The notes beneath the pieces were generated by a model, which saw nothing but the letters and a program-made list of their open reading frames with translations, was not told the DNA's origin and searched no databases. 8,239 nucleotides of DNA from Pseudobdellovibrionaceae bacterium. GTDB lineage: Bacteria > Bdellovibrionota > Bdellovibrionia > Bdellovibrionales > UBA1609. Both the position numbers and the translations under genes were made by a program. Positions 1 through 6,373 of this stretch are shown here, piece after piece. The stretch is taken from NCBI GenBank assembly GCA_026712605.1, contig JAPORL010000219.1, positions 1-8,239 of the forward strand, read 5' to 3'. Position 1 is the stretch's first letter. Every line of letters starts with the position of its first letter.

Positions 1-34
1 GTAGCTTGCTGTGAGCTAAAATAGTGAGTTCATG

Positions 35-748
35 TTAAGGGGGGATTTCTTGCCCATCCCATGCAAATCCTTTTCCACTGTCTTTTGTTTGGAGTTTTTT
101 TAAAACTTTAATGAGTTTTTGAGCCGATTCTTCTGCTGTAAAAAGTTTTTCTTTAGCTATGCTTTTTTGAAAAGGTTTTGATAAGGGACTATCTACTGTT
201 CCGGGGTGTAGTCCTACAATAAGATTTAAGGGAGCTTTTCTTCTTACTTCTATAGCTAAATTTTTCACAATCATATTGAGAGCTGTTTTTGAAGCTCTGT
301 AAGCATACCAGCCTCCTAAACGATTGTCAGAAATACTTCCTACACGAGCTGAAAGAACAGCAAAAACACTTCTCTTTTTTTGATTTAATTTTGGAATAAA
401 ATGTTTGGCTATTAAGGCAGGGGTTATAGTATTAACTAAAAAAAGTTTTTGAAATTTTTGAACAGAAAGCTCTTTAAAAGATCTTTCAGGTTGAATGTCC
501 TTATCATGCAATAAACCAGTCGCTACAACAACTAAGTCCCAAGTGTTATTTTCTCCTACAAGATGAGCCGATTGTCTTAAAGATTCTTCTTCTTGATAGT
601 TGATAGTATAAGACTTTACTAAAGGAGAATTAAAATTTTGAGCTTTACGAGAAAAGGCAAAAATATCAGCTAAAGGATAAGTTTGAGCTAACTCTTTAAC
701 TAAAGCTGAACCAATCCCTCCCGAACTTCCTATAATCGCTATTTTCAT
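35..748 (-). CDS. Short-chain dehydrogenase/reductase, C-factor (CsgA)-like
   Basis: This is a cytoplasmic NAD(P)-dependent oxidoreductase of the classical short-chain dehydrogenase family; its substrate cannot be told from sequence. The N-terminus has the cofactor-binding glycine motif GSSGGIG (residues 7-13) straight after the first beta strand, so the ATG start is firm. VVVATGLLH (73-81) stands where the family's NNAG strand lies. The active-site Tyr and Lys are in YRASK (Tyr150, Lys154). Ser133 in VLSARVGS is the likely catalytic serine, with Ser138 as alternative. The run GGWYAYRASKTALNM and the HPGTVDSPLS loop (181-190) resemble the CsgA/C-factor branch common in Gammaproteobacteria. 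At 237 residues the length is normal. Its ATG overlaps the TGA of the upstream membrane-protein gene (ATGA at 748-745), so the two are probably translationally coupled. The fold assignment is secure, but a developmental-signal role as in Myxococcus should not be assumed. Confidence 0.93.
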   Translation of the reverse strand: MKIAIIGSSGGIGSALVKELAQTYPLADIFAFSRKAQNFNSPLVKSYTINYQEEESLRQSAHLVGENNTWDLVVVATGLLHDKDIQPERSFKELSVQKFQKLFLVNTITPALIAKHFIPKLNQKKRSVFAVLSARVGSISDNRLGGWYAYRASKTALNMIVKNLAIEVRRKAPLNLIVGLHPGTVDSPLSKPFQKSIAKEKLFTAEESAQKLIKVLKKLQTKDSGKGFAWDGQEIPP

Positions 749-1191
749 TTTGAAAAAAATCCAATGATAAAAATTAATGGAAAAGTTAAAAGGCTGGCTA
801 TAAAACGAGTCTTAAAATAATCATGACTGATGATTTGCTCTTGAAGAAGTTTTTTATCAATTAAAAGTAAAAGAGCCAGACTGATGATAAAAGCCACTAA
901 AAATCCCTGAAAAGGAATCAATAAATAGGAAAAGCCAATAAAAAGAGCCATGCCTATGCTTGTAAGAGGAAGATAAAAAGACCACTTATTTTGTAGTTTG
1001 AGATGTTTTCCCCAATGAGAGCCAGCTAAAAAAGAAATAATGATAAGATTATAAATAGAAAGGGCTTTTTCTAAATTTCCTAAAAGAGGAATACTGTAAA
1101 GACCTTTTACAAATAAAAAGCCAGTTATAAAATAAGGAATCATCCCCGCATAGATCAAATAAGCATAGAGTTTGTTTTTATGTATTTTCAT
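745..1191 (-). CDS. DUF3429-like small integral membrane protein
   Basis: An inner-membrane protein of unknown function. About five hydrophobic segments are visible. They fall near residues 8-27 (LYAYLIYAGMIPYFITGFLF), 46-64 (containing IISFLAGSHWGKHL), 72-94, 96-118 and 130-147 of the 148-residue form. The LIYAGMIPY start and the SFLAGSHWG motif in the second segment fit my memory of the DUF3429 family, whose members are about 140-150 residues long. I chose the ATG at 1191 because it gives this usual length and places the charged MKIHKNK just before the first membrane segment. The frame stays open to a GTG at 1227, which would add 12 residues. Neither start has a clear Shine-Dalgarno sequence. 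It is first in an operon with the dehydrogenase downstream (4-base overlap). A strong promoter-like sequence lies at 1258-1287. Confidence 0.8.
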   Translation of the reverse strand: MKIHKNKLYAYLIYAGMIPYFITGFLFVKGLYSIPLLGNLEKALSIYNLIIISFLAGSHWGKHLKLQNKWSFYLPLTSIGMALFIGFSYLLIPFQGFLVAFIISLALLLLIDKKLLQEQIISHDYFKTRFIASLLTFPLIFIIGFFSK

Positions 1192-1257
1192 GACAAAGTC
1201 TTTTGTATCATAAATTAAAAAAATCACTATTTAAACAAAAAATTTCTTGTTTTAGGA

Positions 1258-1287
1258 ATTATATAGTGAAGCCACTTAGGTTTTCAA
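1258..1287 (-). promoter_or_regulatory. sigma70-like promoter of the DUF3429-dehydrogenase operon
   Basis: Read on the minus strand, TTGAAA (1287-1282, 5 of 6 consensus bases) is followed after 18 bases by a perfect TATAAT (1263-1258). Transcription would start near 1251, giving a leader of about 25 bases to the GTG at 1227 or about 60 bases to the ATG at 1191. The -35 box lies inside the left arm of the inverted repeat at 1275-1322, so a protein binding that palindrome could control the operon. In so AT-rich a sequence chance matches occur, but the position just upstream of the first gene supports the call. Confidence 0.55.
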
Positions 1288-1322
1288 GTGCCGATATTAG
1301 TTAATTCAATTGAAAACCTAAG
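1275..1322. repeat. 13-bp perfect inverted repeat in the spacer
   Basis: CTTAGGTTTTCAA (1275-1287) is matched by its exact reverse complement at 1310-1322, with 22 bases between. The left arm covers the -35 box of the leftward promoter. No T-run follows the stem on either strand, so it does not look like a simple terminator. It could be an operator or one end of the structured element that follows. Confidence 0.7.
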
Positions 1323-1330
1323 AGGATTGA

Positions 1331-1367
1331 CACATATCAAATCCGAACTCATTTTGAAATTTGTGTG
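1331..1367. repeat. Bulged hairpin next to the large inverted repeat
   Basis: CACA (1331-1334) and CAAAT (1338-1342) pair with ATTTG (1359-1363) and TGTG (1364-1367), leaving a 3-base bulge and a 16-base loop. It ends exactly where the 27-bp arm at 1368 begins. Its loop-proximal strand carries the first copy of the 14-mer TCAAATCCGAACTC (1337-1350). Confidence 0.45.
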
Positions 1368-1482
1368 AAAAGCTTGTAAGATACAAAGCTAAAAACTCAA
1401 ACAGGCTTTTACACATAGAGACTTACAGTCGCTATGTGTTCAAATCCGAACTCGCTTTTAGCTTTGTATCTTACAAGCTTTT
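1368..1482. repeat. Large perfect inverted repeat (27-bp arms) with an inner hairpin
   Basis: The arm at 1368-1394, which begins AAAAGCTTGTAAGATAC, is repeated exactly as reverse complement at 1456-1482. The 61-base interior holds a second hairpin. ACACATAG (1411-1418) pairs with CTATGTGT (1432-1439), and after one A/G mismatch GACT (1420-1423) pairs with AGTC (1427-1430) around a TAC loop. The 14-mer TCAAATCCGAACTC is found in the interior (1440-1453) and again left of the element (1337-1350). A perfect 27-bp stem is far beyond chance. It may be a palindromic mobile element, a structured RNA, or a block to transcription between the two leftward operons. Confidence 0.85.
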
Positions 1483-1517
1483 GATCAAGAAACATAATCA
1501 TATATTTCCCTTATTTT

Positions 1518-1547
1518 AAAAAAAACCTCAGACTAATTAAACTCTAA
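1518..1547 (-). terminator. Weak candidate rho-independent terminator after the reductase gene
   Basis: On the minus strand, just after the reductase stop codon, TTAGA (1547-1543) can pair with TCTGA (1532-1528), including one G-U pair. The stem is followed by GG and a run of eight Ts (1525-1518). It is short and AT-rich, so it is at best weak. The much stronger inverted repeat at 1368-1482 lies further downstream. Confidence 0.3.
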
Positions 1548-1556
1548 TTTTAAAAC

Positions 1557-2693
1557 TTAATTCCATTTTTCTCTTAATTGATAAACTTTTTTTTCCAGAA
1601 GAGAAGAGATTTTATAGTTAGAAAAATGTAAACTTGAGGCTTTTAGATTTGCTTTTTCTTTGTTCTGCCAAATTTTCAATAAATTTTCATCTTCATAAGT
1701 TTGATTTGTGAACAAGTTTTGAGCTGAAATTAAAGCTTCTAACCAGCATCCCGGTAAATTGCCTCTTCCCATTTGCTTTATGAAAAAAGAGCTAAAAAAA
1801 TTCGGGAGCAGATAAGGATAAGCTGAAAATTTTAGCTCATCACTTGCTAATTTTCCTCCTGATAAAATTAAAACATCCTGCTTTTCTTTCATTCTTTTTA
1901 TAGATTTTGAAACAGATAATATAGGAGGAAAAGAGTCATCTATTAAAATAGCTCCTTTTTGTAATAAATTAGAATCTAATATAAATTTTGAACTGACAGC
2001 TCCCAATATAAAATCAGCACTATAAATTTCTAAAAAATTTTTTTCAGCATAATAACAAATTTGAATGGGTATTTTATATTGGGAGTTAATTTTTTCTGCT
2101 AAAGTCTCAAGCTCTTTTTGTCTTTTTCTTAAATCACAAAAAATAAGTTTTTGAGGACTTACAACTTTTTCAAGCAAAAGAGATAAGCTTAGGCGACCTA
2201 TTGAGCCTAAGCCCACAAAAGCCAAAGTTTTACAAGAAGTTTTTTGAATGATCTTTTCAAACAGAAGAGTAATCCCTATACAAGTTATAATATGACCTTT
2301 TGTGATTTTATTTTTATAAGCTAAATAGCTATCTGGCAGATCTTTAAAATGATTGAGAAGAGAAGGCAATAAACCTGCAAAACTTATTTTTTCAGCATTC
2401 AAAGATTGAGCTAACTTAAGAGCTGATAAAACAATCTCATGTCTTTCAGTTAAATTTTTTTCTCTCATTTGAACAGTGCTATGAGGAAGAACAATTAAAT
2501 AAGATTCTCCCCATTGACTTTTTAATTTCCCTAAACAAAAAACCTCTTTTTTATTTAAAATAAATTTCAATAAACTGACAATTATAGACTCTAAACTTTT
2601 AGATTGAAAAAACCCCCTTAAATCAGGCTTACACATAATCAAAGCTGAAAAAGAAGATCTTTTTTTAGATAAAAATTTATCTACTCTTTTCAT
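1557..2693 (-). CDS. Acyl-ACP reductase (AAR)-like / COG5322-type Rossmann oxidoreductase
   Basis: Probably an NAD(P)H-dependent enzyme acting on a carrier-bound thioester. From memory, the protein lines up along its length with cyanobacterial long-chain acyl-ACP reductase, which turns acyl-ACP into fatty aldehyde. ISFAGLLPSLL (103-113) matches the AAR ISALGGFTSII region. ITKGHIITCIGI (130-141) matches FTTGNTHTAYVI. The nucleotide-binding FVGLGSIG (159-166) matches VVGATGDIG. ADFILGAVSSKFILD (226-240) and ILIDDSFPPIL (249-259) match the ADFIVWVAS and VLIDGGYPKNL stretches. LILSGGKL (275-282) matches YVLNGG. PGCWLEALI (314-322) matches FACFAEAML, which puts Cys316 on the AAR catalytic cysteine (Cys294). 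At 378 residues it is somewhat longer than AAR (about 340), mostly at the N- and C-termini. Its ATG overlaps the synthetase TGA (ATGA, 2693-2690), so it is co-translated and probably acts in the same pathway. Alternatives are an amino-acid dehydrogenase, as COG5322 has been named, or another thioester reductase. The fold is secure and the substrate unknown. Confidence 0.68.
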   Translation of the reverse strand: MKRVDKFLSKKRSSFSALIMCKPDLRGFFQSKSLESIIVSLLKFILNKKEVFCLGKLKSQWGESYLIVLPHSTVQMREKNLTERHEIVLSALKLAQSLNAEKISFAGLLPSLLNHFKDLPDSYLAYKNKITKGHIITCIGITLLFEKIIQKTSCKTLAFVGLGSIGRLSLSLLLEKVVSPQKLIFCDLRKRQKELETLAEKINSQYKIPIQICYYAEKNFLEIYSADFILGAVSSKFILDSNLLQKGAILIDDSFPPILSVSKSIKRMKEKQDVLILSGGKLASDELKFSAYPYLLPNFFSSFFIKQMGRGNLPGCWLEALISAQNLFTNQTYEDENLLKIWQNKEKANLKASSLHFSNYKISSLLEKKVYQLREKWN

Positions 2694-5600
2694 CCTATTA
2701 TAGTTTCAATATTTTTTTTCATTATTTCAAGCAGTTCTTTTTTAAGCTCAGATCGGCCATAGAGTTTAAATACTATACGATTGGGATAAGAATGAATAGA
2801 CAAAAACAAATACAACTTTTGATAGGCTTTTTTATTAGAAGAGAGATGAACTTTAGCCGAATCCCAATCCATTACAAAAGGCAGGTCTGTTTTTATATGA
2901 GAAAGATTTTGAAAATCTAAATAATTAAAGCCGATTGCACTATTAGATTGACTCTGACGGCTAAATAAAGTTTTAAATATATTATAATCCTTATGTTTTA
3001 AACTTTCCAAATAAACATCTTTCAACAAAGGAAGATCTTTTTGGATATTTTTCAGCTGTATATCCACAAAAATAGGTGCAAGACGAGCTATAGATCCAAT
3101 TAAACTTGGCATATTTTTTAAAGGAAAGTCGCGCCCATGATAAGTTGTAAAAAAACAAATTTTCTCACAAGCTAAAAACTCTTTTAAACTTTTTGACCAT
3201 AAAAAAAGAAAAAAATCAAATAACTGTATTTTATTATTTTTACAATAAGTTTTGATATTTTCTAAAATATCAGTTTTAAGGCTTAAGCTTTCTTCAAAAC
3301 TTTTTTCACTTTCGTGTTTTATTTTTTCACTTAAATTGTAAGTGTTATAATCTAATATTTTTTTATCCCAATACATTTTATTAGCGTGAAAGGACTTTCT
3401 ACAAAAGGCTTTATATTTTTTTGTGTAATCAATATAAGAATGCAGATAAAGATTTTTTTGTTTATTATTTAAAAAAGCATAGCAGTCATTCAAAAAAATT
3501 AAAAAAGACTGCAAGCTCCAACCATCACCTATCAAGTGATTGATACAAAATATGAAATGAGCTTTTCCTTCAGATAACTCTAGCAAGTTAATTTTAAATA
3601 AAGGCAAATTTGAAATAGCAAAAGAATATCTCAACATCTCATTTTCTATTTTATAAATAGTTTTTTGTTGTTCTTCTTGGTTTTGACTTGTTAAATCATA
3701 AATTCTAAGATCAAGTGGAAACTCTGGTAAAACTAACTGATCTTCACCTACAAAAACAGTTCTTAAAGATTCCTGATGCTTAATAACTAAGTTTAAAGCT
3801 TTTTTGAACTCTTCCTTATTAAATTTTTTAGAAACAGGAAAAGAAGAATCCAATTTAAAAACTTCAAGTTGAGAAAGATCTTTTTGAGTCTTATTGGGTA
3901 TAAAATAAATAGGGACAGAAAAATAACCATTATAAAGCTCATTAAAAATTCTTTTTATAAAAACAAAATATTTTTGCTGAGGAGATTGATTTTCTTTTTT
4001 TAAATAATCTTTATGATAAAATAAACTGCTTACTTTATTAAAATATTTTACTATTTTTAGAATAACTCTCAAAAAAATTAACTTGAATGAAATAGGTGGA
4101 TTTGATTTTTCTTGTTCCGTTTTTTTAAAATCGGAGACAAAGTTTAAGTTTTTCTTTATTTTTTCTTCTTGAGCTTTTTTTACAGCTTTTGCTATTTTTT
4201 CAATATTAGGAAGTCGGTAAAAAATATAAGGATCTAAAAAAATGTCAAATTGATCACATAAGTCCTGATAAAGATTAACTGCTAGAATAGAATCTCCACC
4301 GACATCAAAAAAAGAATCCGTATTAGAAAAATCTTTTCTATTCAAATATTTTTCCCAAAGCTTTTTTATTTCAGTTTCTAAATCTTCAATTTGAGAGTTT
4401 TCAATAAAGCTTTGTTGCCTATTATTTATTATGATTTCTCTTTTTGCTCCGTTATTTTTCTGTAAATCTATATCTTCATCCAATATATTTTGCTTTGCCA
4501 GCTCTTTTAAATATTTGTAATCTAGCTTTCCTGTTGAGCTTAAAGGCGTTTGTTCAATTTTATAAAAAAAATGAGGAATCATATAAGAGGGAACTTCTTT
4601 TTTTAAAAAATCTCTCAGCTTTTTTTCATTATATTTTTCAGTTTGAACAAAGGCGCAAATTTTATTTAAATCTTCTTCTATATAAACTACAAAAGCTCTT
4701 TTTACATTAGGAGCTCTATTGAGATTATTTTCTATTTCCCCTAGCTCAAGCCTTTGACCATAAATTTGAATCTGTTTATCAGCTCGGCCTAACACTAGGT
4801 AATTTCCATCATTTAGCTTTAAAGCTCGATCTCCTGTTTGATAAATAATCTCCTCTGGTTTTTTAGAAGGCTTAAAAGTTTTCTCGCTTTTTTCTTTATT
4901 ATTGTGGTAAGACTGAGCTATAAAAGCGGATTGGATACAAAGCTCTCCAATCTCATTTGTTTTTGTAATCTTTTGTTTGTCTTTATCTAAAAGCAAAAAT
5001 TCTAAACCAGATCTGGCTTTTCCTATAGGCAAATATTTATGCCCCTCATTCCCTATAGTCTTATGTCCCTCATTCCCGTGAAAACGGGAATCTCTTGCTA
5101 TATTTGAATGAGACAAAGAATAAGAAGAAGCATTTACAATACTTTCTGTTGAGCCATAAAGATTGACAAGTTCATGACTGTGTTGAAATTGATCAAACCA
5201 AAGCTCCTTTATTTTGACAGGAAATAAATCACCTCCAGCCCAAACCAAACGAACCGAAGATAAGCATTTTTTATTAAGTTGTTCTTTTTGAGCTGTTTCA
5301 GCTATTTTTTGAAGAAGTATGGGGGGAGCATTAAATAAACTGATCTTTTTATTGGATAGCTCTTCTAAAATTTTTTTAGGAGCTTTTAAAAGACTTTGAG
5401 GAAAACAAACCATTGTTGATCCAGAAAGAACAGGAGAAAAAATCTGTCTAACAGAAGAGCCGAAACCTAAAGAAGAGGTATAAGAAAAACGATCTTCAGT
5501 TGAAACTTGAAACTCTTCTTCAATCCAAGTTAAAAACTTATCTAAAGCTTTAAGCTTTACTTCAACTCCTTTAGGCTTTCCAGAACTGCCAGAAGTGTAC

Positions 5601-6286
5601 ATGATATAAGCAAGAGAAGAGTTATCTTTTCCCTTGAAACTAAAATTAAGTTTATCCTCATTGATAAATTTTTTTAATAGAGGCTCTTTTTTAAAATTAG
5701 GTTTTATTATTTCTTCTGTTTCTGATTGTTCCGCTGTTCCTGATTCTTCTACCACTTCTGATAAGGATGAAATCTTTGCCGTATCATATAAAGCCTCTTT
5801 TATAATACTCTCATTTGAAAAACGATACTTTATTTTTTTTTTAGTTTTAAAGTATTCTATAATAGAATGACTTTTTTTTTCTTTTTCAATAAGTAAAAAA
5901 TAAGGAATCTGAAAGTTTTGCACATTCAAAGAATGCTTTTTTAAATCCAAAGGGTTAGAAATAAGGACTGTAGATTCTGAATCTTTCAAAATAAAATTGA
6001 TGCGGTTTAATGGCCAAGAAGGATCAATGGGAACATAGCTAGCTTGACTTATAAGAGCTGATAAAAGAGAAGATGCCGTTATAAAAGAAGGCTCTCCCAT
6101 AACACACACTCTTTTAATCTGTTTGTTATTTAAAAGAGTTGATAAAAAAAGAATTTGCTCTTTTAGCTCCTTATAAGTATAATCTCTTTCAGATTCTTCA
6201 ATAGCTATTTGATTTGCATTTTTATCAAGAGAAGAAAGTAGTTTTTCTATAAGATTCTTATTTTCCAAGTTAAATATAAAATACAA
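2690..6286 (-). CDS. Nonribosomal peptide synthetase, A-T-C (adenylation, carrier, condensation)
   Basis: A cytosolic synthetase that activates an acid as adenylate, loads it on its phosphopantetheine arm and condenses it with a partner. Adenylation domain, about 10-600: A1 YTYKEL (36-41), A2 ending SYVPIDPS (83-90), A3 LAYIMYTSGSSGKPKG (225-240), A5 NLYGSTE (375-381), A7 YQTGD (482-486), A8 GRADKQIQIYGQR (500-512), A9 VPSYMIP (565-571) and A10 TGKLDY with Lys587. Carrier: DSFFDVGGDSI (657-667), attachment Ser666. Condensation domain, about 770-1198: HQESLRTVF (837-845), core NHLIGDG (916-922) with catalytic His917 but Asn for the first His, and YHGRDFP (1049-1055). There is no thioesterase or reductase domain. 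Oddities: roughly 90 residues between 133 and 222 replace a usually shorter link; a translated palindromic repeat lies at about 398-417; Gly276 appears at the alpha-amino-binding Asp position. The start is a TTG without a nearby Shine-Dalgarno sequence, and the frame stays open upstream (in-frame CTG at 6307-6305, AGGAG at 6325-6321), so the N-terminus is uncertain. Confidence 0.93.
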   Translation of the reverse strand: MYFIFNLENKNLIEKLLSSLDKNANQIAIEESERDYTYKELKEQILFLSTLLNNKQIKRVCVMGEPSFITASSLLSALISQASYVPIDPSWPLNRINFILKDSESTVLISNPLDLKKHSLNVQNFQIPYFLLIEKEKKSHSIIEYFKTKKKIKYRFSNESIIKEALYDTAKISSLSEVVEESGTAEQSETEEIIKPNFKKEPLLKKFINEDKLNFSFKGKDNSSLAYIMYTSGSSGKPKGVEVKLKALDKFLTWIEEEFQVSTEDRFSYTSSLGFGSSVRQIFSPVLSGSTMVCFPQSLLKAPKKILEELSNKKISLFNAPPILLQKIAETAQKEQLNKKCLSSVRLVWAGGDLFPVKIKELWFDQFQHSHELVNLYGSTESIVNASSYSLSHSNIARDSRFHGNEGHKTIGNEGHKYLPIGKARSGLEFLLLDKDKQKITKTNEIGELCIQSAFIAQSYHNNKEKSEKTFKPSKKPEEIIYQTGDRALKLNDGNYLVLGRADKQIQIYGQRLELGEIENNLNRAPNVKRAFVVYIEEDLNKICAFVQTEKYNEKKLRDFLKKEVPSYMIPHFFYKIEQTPLSSTGKLDYKYLKELAKQNILDEDIDLQKNNGAKREIIINNRQQSFIENSQIEDLETEIKKLWEKYLNRKDFSNTDSFFDVGGDSILAVNLYQDLCDQFDIFLDPYIFYRLPNIEKIAKAVKKAQEEKIKKNLNFVSDFKKTEQEKSNPPISFKLIFLRVILKIVKYFNKVSSLFYHKDYLKKENQSPQQKYFVFIKRIFNELYNGYFSVPIYFIPNKTQKDLSQLEVFKLDSSFPVSKKFNKEEFKKALNLVIKHQESLRTVFVGEDQLVLPEFPLDLRIYDLTSQNQEEQQKTIYKIENEMLRYSFAISNLPLFKINLLELSEGKAHFIFCINHLIGDGWSLQSFLIFLNDCYAFLNNKQKNLYLHSYIDYTKKYKAFCRKSFHANKMYWDKKILDYNTYNLSEKIKHESEKSFEESLSLKTDILENIKTYCKNNKIQLFDFFLFLWSKSLKEFLACEKICFFTTYHGRDFPLKNMPSLIGSIARLAPIFVDIQLKNIQKDLPLLKDVYLESLKHKDYNIFKTLFSRQSQSNSAIGFNYLDFQNLSHIKTDLPFVMDWDSAKVHLSSNKKAYQKLYLFLSIHSYPNRIVFKLYGRSELKKELLEIMKKNIETIIG
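5036..5095. repeat. Palindromic repeat element translated in frame inside the NRPS gene
   Basis: ATTCCCGT (5072-5079), loop GAAA, ACGGGAAT (5084-5091) is a perfect 8-bp hairpin of the ATTCCCG...CGGGAAT type scattered through many proteobacterial genomes. Beside it, the 16-mer TATGTCCCTCATTCCC (5062-5077) recurs with one change at 5038-5053, a 24-base period. Read in the gene's frame this gives RDSRFHGNEGHK followed by a second IGNEGHK (residues 398-417). It lies between motif A5 and the PIG motif of the adenylation domain, where length variation is usually tolerated. GC content here is visibly higher than in the flanks. It behaves like the in-gene palindromic elements known from Rickettsia. 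Confidence 0.75.
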
Positions 6287-6373
6287 AAGCTTGTTATCTG
6301 TGTCCAGACCTTTATTTTTACTCCTAAAATGAAAAATACCATTTATTATTAATTTATAGTAAAGTTTTATGGA
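6287..6373. promoter_or_regulatory. Divergent promoter region between the synthetase and the stand-alone condensation gene
   Basis: These 87 bases separate the two divergent biosynthetic genes, so they must hold, or lie next to, the promoters for both. On the minus strand TATAAA (6358-6353) is a -10 candidate; a poor TTTCCA lies about 16 bases upstream. On the plus strand TATAGT (6355-6360) or TATTAT (6344-6349) could serve, but no convincing -35 is seen. A good AGGAG (minus strand, 6325-6321) has no ATG, GTG or TTG at proper spacing in the synthetase frame. The shared arrangement suggests co-regulation; exact sites are uncertain. Confidence 0.4.

Noticed and set aside
2..18. TAGCT...AGCTA hairpin as terminator of the dehydrogenase operon
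   Set aside because: It has only 5 bp, and the sequence beyond it lies outside the window, so a T-run cannot be checked.
1327..1332. Perfect TTGACA on the plus strand as a promoter -35
   Set aside because: At 17 bases downstream the sequence is CATTTT, not a -10 box, and no plus-strand gene follows.
1436..1455. tRNA T-loop-like string (GTTCAAATCC)
   Set aside because: No complementary T-stem, acceptor stem or anticodon arm surrounds it; it is part of the 14-base repeat in the palindromic element.
1275..1490. CRISPR array
   Set aside because: The repeats are inverted, differ in length and lack regular spacers; there are no cas genes.
4444..4710. 88-codon plus-strand open frame
   Set aside because: It lies antisense to the A9-A10 and linker part of the synthetase, whose motifs are intact. 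Its translation is just phenylalanine- and leucine-rich, as expected from complementing lysine-rich codons.
5634..5870. 78-codon plus-strand open frame
   Set aside because: It is antisense to the low-complexity A2-A3 insertion of the synthetase, and there is no recognisable domain or start signal.
6247..6342. 31-codon leftward frame starting ATG at 6342, overlapping the synthetase start in another frame
   Set aside because: It is short, without a Shine-Dalgarno sequence or recognisable content; most likely chance in the AT-rich leader. A leader-peptide role cannot be supported.
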